Assembly (NCBI RefSeq): GCF_001908375.1
Contig: NZ_CP017241.1
Location: 3,103,001-3,167,000, forward strand
Source: Rhizobium etli 8C-3
Lineage (GTDB): Bacteria > Pseudomonadota > Alphaproteobacteria > Rhizobiales > Rhizobiaceae
DNA: 64,000 nucleotides
Reading direction: 5' to 3'
Positions 60,288 through 64,000 of this stretch are shown here, piece after piece (position 1 is the stretch's first letter; each line of letters begins with the position of its first letter). Under the pieces are notes generated by a model. It worked only from the letters and a program-made list of their open reading frames with translations, was not told the origin of the DNA and did not search any database. A program made the position numbers and the translations under genes.

Positions 60288-61514
60288 GTGCGGCAATTCC
60301 TGATCGGCGACCGTTCACTTGATGAGGGCTCTTGCGAGCTGCAGGCGCTGCTTGCTCGTGCTTACGAGCAGAAGCTCCGGCCCCTCTGCCAGTGCCGGGA
60401 GCCAGCGGTCCCGATGTATATTGCAAGGTTCGACGGGCAGTACGTCGTCAAACGCATGCCTCTTTCCGGGCGCGATCACGACCCCGCCTGCCCCTCATGC
60501 GAACCGCCTTACGAGCTTTCCGGCCTTGGCCCCCTGGTTGGCAATGCGATCCGTCTTGACGAAACGACCGGGACAGCGGCGCTTGCATTAGACTTTTCGC
60601 TGTCGAAACGAGGATCGCGGGCGGCCGCCGCGATCCCATCCGGCGAACCGTCCGATACGATCCGCAACGAAACAAAGAAGCTCTCGCTACGGGCCGTGCT
60701 GCATTATCTCTGGGAAGTCGGGGAACTGACGGAATGGACCTCGCTGTGGTTGGGAAGGCGCGGCTGGGGGCGGGTCCGCGCAAGCCTCATCAATGCCGCA
60801 AAGCAGATGACGGCACGCGGCAAGCCTTTGAGCGACATGCTCTTCGTGCCGGAGGTATTCCATGCGGAAGACAGGGAGGGGATCGCCGCCAGGCGGGCAG
60901 CCGCTCTCGGCGGCCTGCAAGCGGCGGGTTCGGGGCCAAGGACGCTCATGCTTCTGGTCGGAGAGGTGAAGGAGTTTACGCCAGCGCGCGACGGCTGGAA
61001 GATCGCTATCCGACACATGCCCTTTGCGTTCATGATTGACGATGGAGCTTGGCGACGCCTGAATACCCGCTACGCGAGCGAGCTGGAGATCTGGCGGTCG
61101 AACGAGGCGTTTCATCTGGTTGCTATCGCCACCTTCGGCATTTCAAAGACCGGCATTGCCTCGGTCGAGGAAATTGCCCTGATGGTCGTCAACCAGAATT
61201 GGATCCCCTTCGAGACCGTACATGAACAGCGGTTGCTTGAGCGGCTGGCGGATCTGCGACGCAAGAGTGTCAAAAGTCTGCGATTCAACCTGTCTCGCGA
61301 CCAGCCGGTCGTGTGCGTCACGCTGCCGGAACAAAGCCCGGTGCCGGTGGCGATGTGCGTCGTGCCAGCCGGCGCTGATGAGGAGTATGAACGCATGCTT
61401 GCCGAGATGTTGGCTGCGAGACCAGAGATGACGCCGTGGATCTGGCGCATTGCCGATGGAGAAATGCCGCCGCTGCCGGTTCGTCAGGACAGCGCGACTG
61501 AAAAGCCTCGGTGA
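60288..61514 (+). CDS. DUF1173 family protein
   Basis: The protein of about 408 aa has paired cysteine motifs near its start (LCQCREPAVPMYIARF, then DPACPSCEPP), which could bind zinc, followed by a long conserved domain (LWEVGELTEWTSLWLGRRGW, ASVEEIALMVVNQNWIPFE). DUF1173 is found on rhizobial plasmids without known function. GTG 60288 is preferred; GTG 60225 would add 21 residues that look unconserved. It diverges from the Toprim gene. Confidence 0.83.
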   Translation: MRQFLIGDRSLDEGSCELQALLARAYEQKLRPLCQCREPAVPMYIARFDGQYVVKRMPLSGRDHDPACPSCEPPYELSGLGPLVGNAIRLDETTGTAALALDFSLSKRGSRAAAAIPSGEPSDTIRNETKKLSLRAVLHYLWEVGELTEWTSLWLGRRGWGRVRASLINAAKQMTARGKPLSDMLFVPEVFHAEDREGIAARRAAALGGLQAAGSGPRTLMLLVGEVKEFTPARDGWKIAIRHMPFAFMIDDGAWRRLNTRYASELEIWRSNEAFHLVAIATFGISKTGIASVEEIALMVVNQNWIPFETVHEQRLLERLADLRRKSVKSLRFNLSRDQPVVCVTLPEQSPVPVAMCVVPAGADEEYERMLAEMLAARPEMTPWIWRIADGEMPPLPVRQDSATEKPR

Positions 61515-61594
61515 ACTGCCGTTAAATTTCCAGGCGTAATGTCGGCAAATGCCGCAAGGGTGGCGGCAGGCACCGGCTTTTCAGCAGAGTGCCA

Positions 61595-62239
61595 TCAATC
61601 TGGACATTCGGCACCAGTCTCGAGCCAGGCGGCGACGAGGGCGGCAAAGGTCTCCTGAGAGCCTGGAGGGGCACTGCGTCCTGCCCCCGGATGCCAGGCC
61701 CAGCCGACCAGATGGTCTTCGCCCATATGCCGTACGAGGTCGGCATGCGAACGATTGCCGTTGCGGCTTGTATCTTTTACCTGCCGGCATATGTCACCCA
61801 CCGTCAGCCCTTGCCAGGCCATGCTGGCCGGGGCCAAAGACCAGTGTGCGTTGCCGGGAATGGATTTCATGCGGCTGCCCAAGATCGGACGGTTCTCCGC
61901 CCCATGGCAAGTGCTGCAGACGAGCCCGGCCGGACCCAGCGAGCTTTGGCTGGCATTCATCAACGGCACATGCGGATGCAGATCTTCTCCCTGCGTCGGG
62001 CTGCGCGTTGCCGGATGGCAGTTAATGCAGCGCGGATGCGTCATGACACGACTGGCTTCTTCGAAGATGGCTTTCGAGCGAGCGCCGGTCTCCGTGATCG
62101 CATCGAAATCGGAGACGGTCTTCAGCGCTCCACCATCGGAAGTTTCGGCATGGCCCGGGAGGCCGATGCCGGCAACGCTGCCGATCGCAGCGAAAACAGC
62201 AGCGAGCGGAATAGCAAAAAGCCGCCTGGCCATGATCAC
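61595..62239 (-). CDS. periplasmic diheme-type protein, isoquinoline 1-oxidoreductase-associated
   Basis: The 214-aa protein has a signal peptide (cleavage near GHA, residue 31) and two CxxCH heme sites, CINCH and CSTCH. Proteins of this kind lie next to IorB-type molybdenum hydroxylases and are often named as their third subunit. It probably accepts electrons from the enzyme in the periplasm. Its start overlaps the stop of the molybdopterin subunit gene by 4 bp. Confidence 0.82.
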   Translation of the reverse strand: MIMARRLFAIPLAAVFAAIGSVAGIGLPGHAETSDGGALKTVSDFDAITETGARSKAIFEEASRVMTHPRCINCHPATRSPTQGEDLHPHVPLMNASQSSLGPAGLVCSTCHGAENRPILGSRMKSIPGNAHWSLAPASMAWQGLTVGDICRQVKDTSRNGNRSHADLVRHMGEDHLVGWAWHPGAGRSAPPGSQETFAALVAAWLETGAECPD

Positions 62240-64000
62240 ACTCTCCGCAAGTCGTTCTGGTCGATCGGCAGCGACCGCAGCCGCTTGCCGGTTGCCGCAA
62301 AGATCGCATTGAAGAGCGAGGGCGCGACACCGGGTGTGCCAACCTCCCCTATGCCGCCCGGCGCCTCGGAACTCGGCACGATATGGACGTCGATCTTCGG
62401 CGTCTCGTTTATTCGCAGAACCGGTGAATCGTCGAAGTTGCCCTCGACCACGGCACCGTTGTGGACGGTAATGCGTCCATAGAGTGCAGCGCTGAGCCCG
62501 TAGATGATGCCGCTTAGTACCTGGGCTTCCACCGTGTCGGGATTGATGACCTGGCCACAGTCGACAGCGCAGATGATGCGATCGGTCTTGAGCTTGCCAT
62601 CTTCGCCAACGCTTACCTCGGAGATCATCGCGGCGAAGCTGCCGAAATCCTCCAAGAGGGCGATACCCCTTCCCTTGCCTTCAGGCAGAGTGGTCGTCCA
62701 GTCCGCCTTCTGCGCCGCCAGGTCAAGCGCACCCAGAAGGCGCGGCTTATGCTGGAGCAGCCGCCTGCGGTAATCGAGCGGGTCGATGCCTGCCGCGTGA
62801 GCCAGTTCGTCGATGCCGCCTTCGACTGCGGGCACGTTGCGCGTGGCACCGACACCGCGCCAGTTGCCCGTCAACATCCCGTCGGGAGCCTCGTGGCGCA
62901 CGAAGTCCGTAAATTTGTTCGGGATCGCATATGGTGTCTCCGCACCAGTCATGATGTCGAGGTCTACGCCGTCGCGCGTGAAGGCGGGTAGCCAACGCGC
63001 CATCACGGAAGGGCCGATGACGCGATGCCTCCAGGATACGGGCATGCCATCGGCACCTAGCGTCGCGGTGATCTTGCTGTAGTTCAGATAGCGATAGCAG
63101 TCGTGGCGAATGTCTTCCTCGCGGCTCCATGTGACCTTCACCGGGCCATCCACCTGCTTTGCGATCTTTGCCGCCACAATGACGCCGTCGACATCGAGCC
63201 TGCGGCCGAAACCGCCGCCGAGAAGATGGTTGTGCACGACGACCTTATCCAGCGGGAGGCCTGTGACGTCGGCAACCGCTTGTCTTGCCCGACCCATCAC
63301 CTGGGTGCCGAGCCATACGTCGCAGCTTTCGCTGCGGACGTGAACCGTGCAATTCATCGGCTCCATCGCCGAATGCGTGAGGATCGGCAGGCGGTAGACG
63401 AATTCAAGGAGCGGCTTGTGTTCGGATTCGGCTCTTTTGACATCGCCTTCGTTTATGTGGGGCAAGGCATTGCCGCCGATCGCGTCCTCCGCGCGCTTCT
63501 CGAGATCTGCCAGCGACAAAGCACCATCGGCACCCTGGTCCCATTCGATGGAAAGTGCCGCAAGCCCCTTGCGCGCAGCACCCGTATTGTCGGCAACGAC
63601 CGCGACTGCGTCCTCGATCCGGACGACCTGCCGGACCCCCTTGACCGCCATTGCCGGTTCATCCTTGACTGATCGCAGTTTTCCGCCGAAGTGGGGACAG
63701 ATCGCAATCGCCGCATAGGACACCCCTTCCGGGCGGGCGTCGATACCGAACTTTGCCGTGCCATTGACCTTATCGGGACTGTCGAGACGGCGGATGGACT
63801 GGCCGATCACCTTGAAGCTGGACGCGGGTTTGAGCGGTACTTCCTGCGGAACGGCCTCTGATGCTGCCGCCTCGATCAGGCTGCCGTAGTCTGAGCGGCG
63901 GCCGCTTGCGGGGTGAACGACATGCCCGGCCTCGGCCTTGCACGTATCGGCTGCGACGTTCCAGCCGCGCGCCGCCGCGTTTACCAGCATGATCCGGGCC
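62236..64000 (-). CDS. molybdopterin-binding subunit of a xanthine-oxidase-family enzyme (IorB-like), N-terminus outside window
   Basis: At least 584 residues are visible and the frame is open to the window edge. It shows the aldehyde/isoquinoline oxidoreductase layout: RRLDSPDKVNGTAKFGID, the molybdopterin loop LLGGGFGRRLDVDG, and the terminal GIGEVGTPGVAPSLFNAI with the catalytic Glu region. The family is usually about 740 aa, so roughly 150 residues are missing to the right. It likely hydroxylates an N-heterocycle or oxidises an aldehyde in the periplasm. Confidence 0.9.
   Translation of the reverse strand, partial: ARIMLVNAAARGWNVAADTCKAEAGHVVHPASGRRSDYGSLIEAAASEAVPQEVPLKPASSFKVIGQSIRRLDSPDKVNGTAKFGIDARPEGVSYAAIAICPHFGGKLRSVKDEPAMAVKGVRQVVRIEDAVAVVADNTGAARKGLAALSIEWDQGADGALSLADLEKRAEDAIGGNALPHINEGDVKRAESEHKPLLEFVYRLPILTHSAMEPMNCTVHVRSESCDVWLGTQVMGRARQAVADVTGLPLDKVVVHNHLLGGGFGRRLDVDGVIVAAKIAKQVDGPVKVTWSREEDIRHDCYRYLNYSKITATLGADGMPVSWRHRVIGPSVMARWLPAFTRDGVDLDIMTGAETPYAIPNKFTDFVRHEAPDGMLTGNWRGVGATRNVPAVEGGIDELAHAAGIDPLDYRRRLLQHKPRLLGALDLAAQKADWTTTLPEGKGRGIALLEDFGSFAAMISEVSVGEDGKLKTDRIICAVDCGQVINPDTVEAQVLSGIIYGLSAALYGRITVHNGAVVEGNFDDSPVLRINETPKIDVHIVPSSEAPGGIGEVGTPGVAPSLFNAIFAATGKRLRSLPIDQNDLRRV

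Overview
The window reads as a piece of a large conjugative plasmid or symbiotic megaplasmid from a rhizobial alphaproteobacterium (Rhizobium/Sinorhizobium/Agrobacterium group). The evidence is a Ti/rhizobial-type traA-traCDG transfer region with a recognisable IncQ-like oriT, plasmid-typical small families (DUF736, pRiA4b ORF-3, DUF2493, Toprim, DUF1173), an acyl-homoserine-lactone (AHL) quorum-sensing pair, an opine-oxidase-like catabolic operon and two IS66-family insertions. No replication (repABC), trb/virB secretion, rRNA or tRNA genes were seen.

Layout. (1) 1-14.8 kb: capsule (K-antigen) locus. It holds a kpsM/kpsT/kpsE-like exporter, several KpsC/KpsS-like capsule proteins (one fused to a GT8 glycosyltransferase), a hexapeptide acetyltransferase, methyltransferases and a PhyH-type dioxygenase. 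A complete IS66 element (3652-6802, 22-bp perfect ends, 8-bp target duplication) splits it. (2) 15.1-25.1 kb: a nine-gene leftward operon. It encodes a three-subunit FAD/[2Fe-2S] oxidase of the opine/D-hydroxyproline dehydrogenase type, a polar amino-acid ABC importer and dihydroxyacetone-kinase-like DhaK (frameshifted) and DhaL. A MmgE/PrpD gene and an IclR regulator diverge from it. (3) 25.2-28.8 kb: a MNT-HEPN fusion and a second IS66 copy whose tnpC is frameshifted in an A7 run. (4) 29-31.8 kb: a very long serralysin-like RTX metalloprotease with a recent internal duplication. (5) 32.8-42.6 kb: alanine racemase, EamA exporter and HAD hydrolase facing a saccharopine-dehydrogenase-like enzyme and a C45 acyltransferase/peptidase. 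Next to them is a quorum-sensing module: luxR, luxI, an overlapping 61-aa protein and a PraR-like XRE regulator behind a strongly folded leader. A candidate intergenic sRNA lies at 41.8-42.0 kb. (6) 42.7-50 kb: conjugation genes and oriT. (7) 50.3-54.2 kb: a methanol-metabolism-type cytochrome c, a small secreted protein and a large LuxR-type ATPase regulator. (8) 54.5-61.5 kb: plasmid accessory genes. (9) 61.6-64 kb: a diheme-type protein and a molybdenum hydroxylase of the isoquinoline 1-oxidoreductase type, cut by the window end.

The parts most worth following up are the quorum-sensing block with its two candidate structured RNAs and the neighbouring racemase/dehydrogenase/acyltransferase cluster, the oxidase operon with the broken dhaK, and the duplicated RTX protease. 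Functions are read from motifs and family knowledge only; no database search was run.
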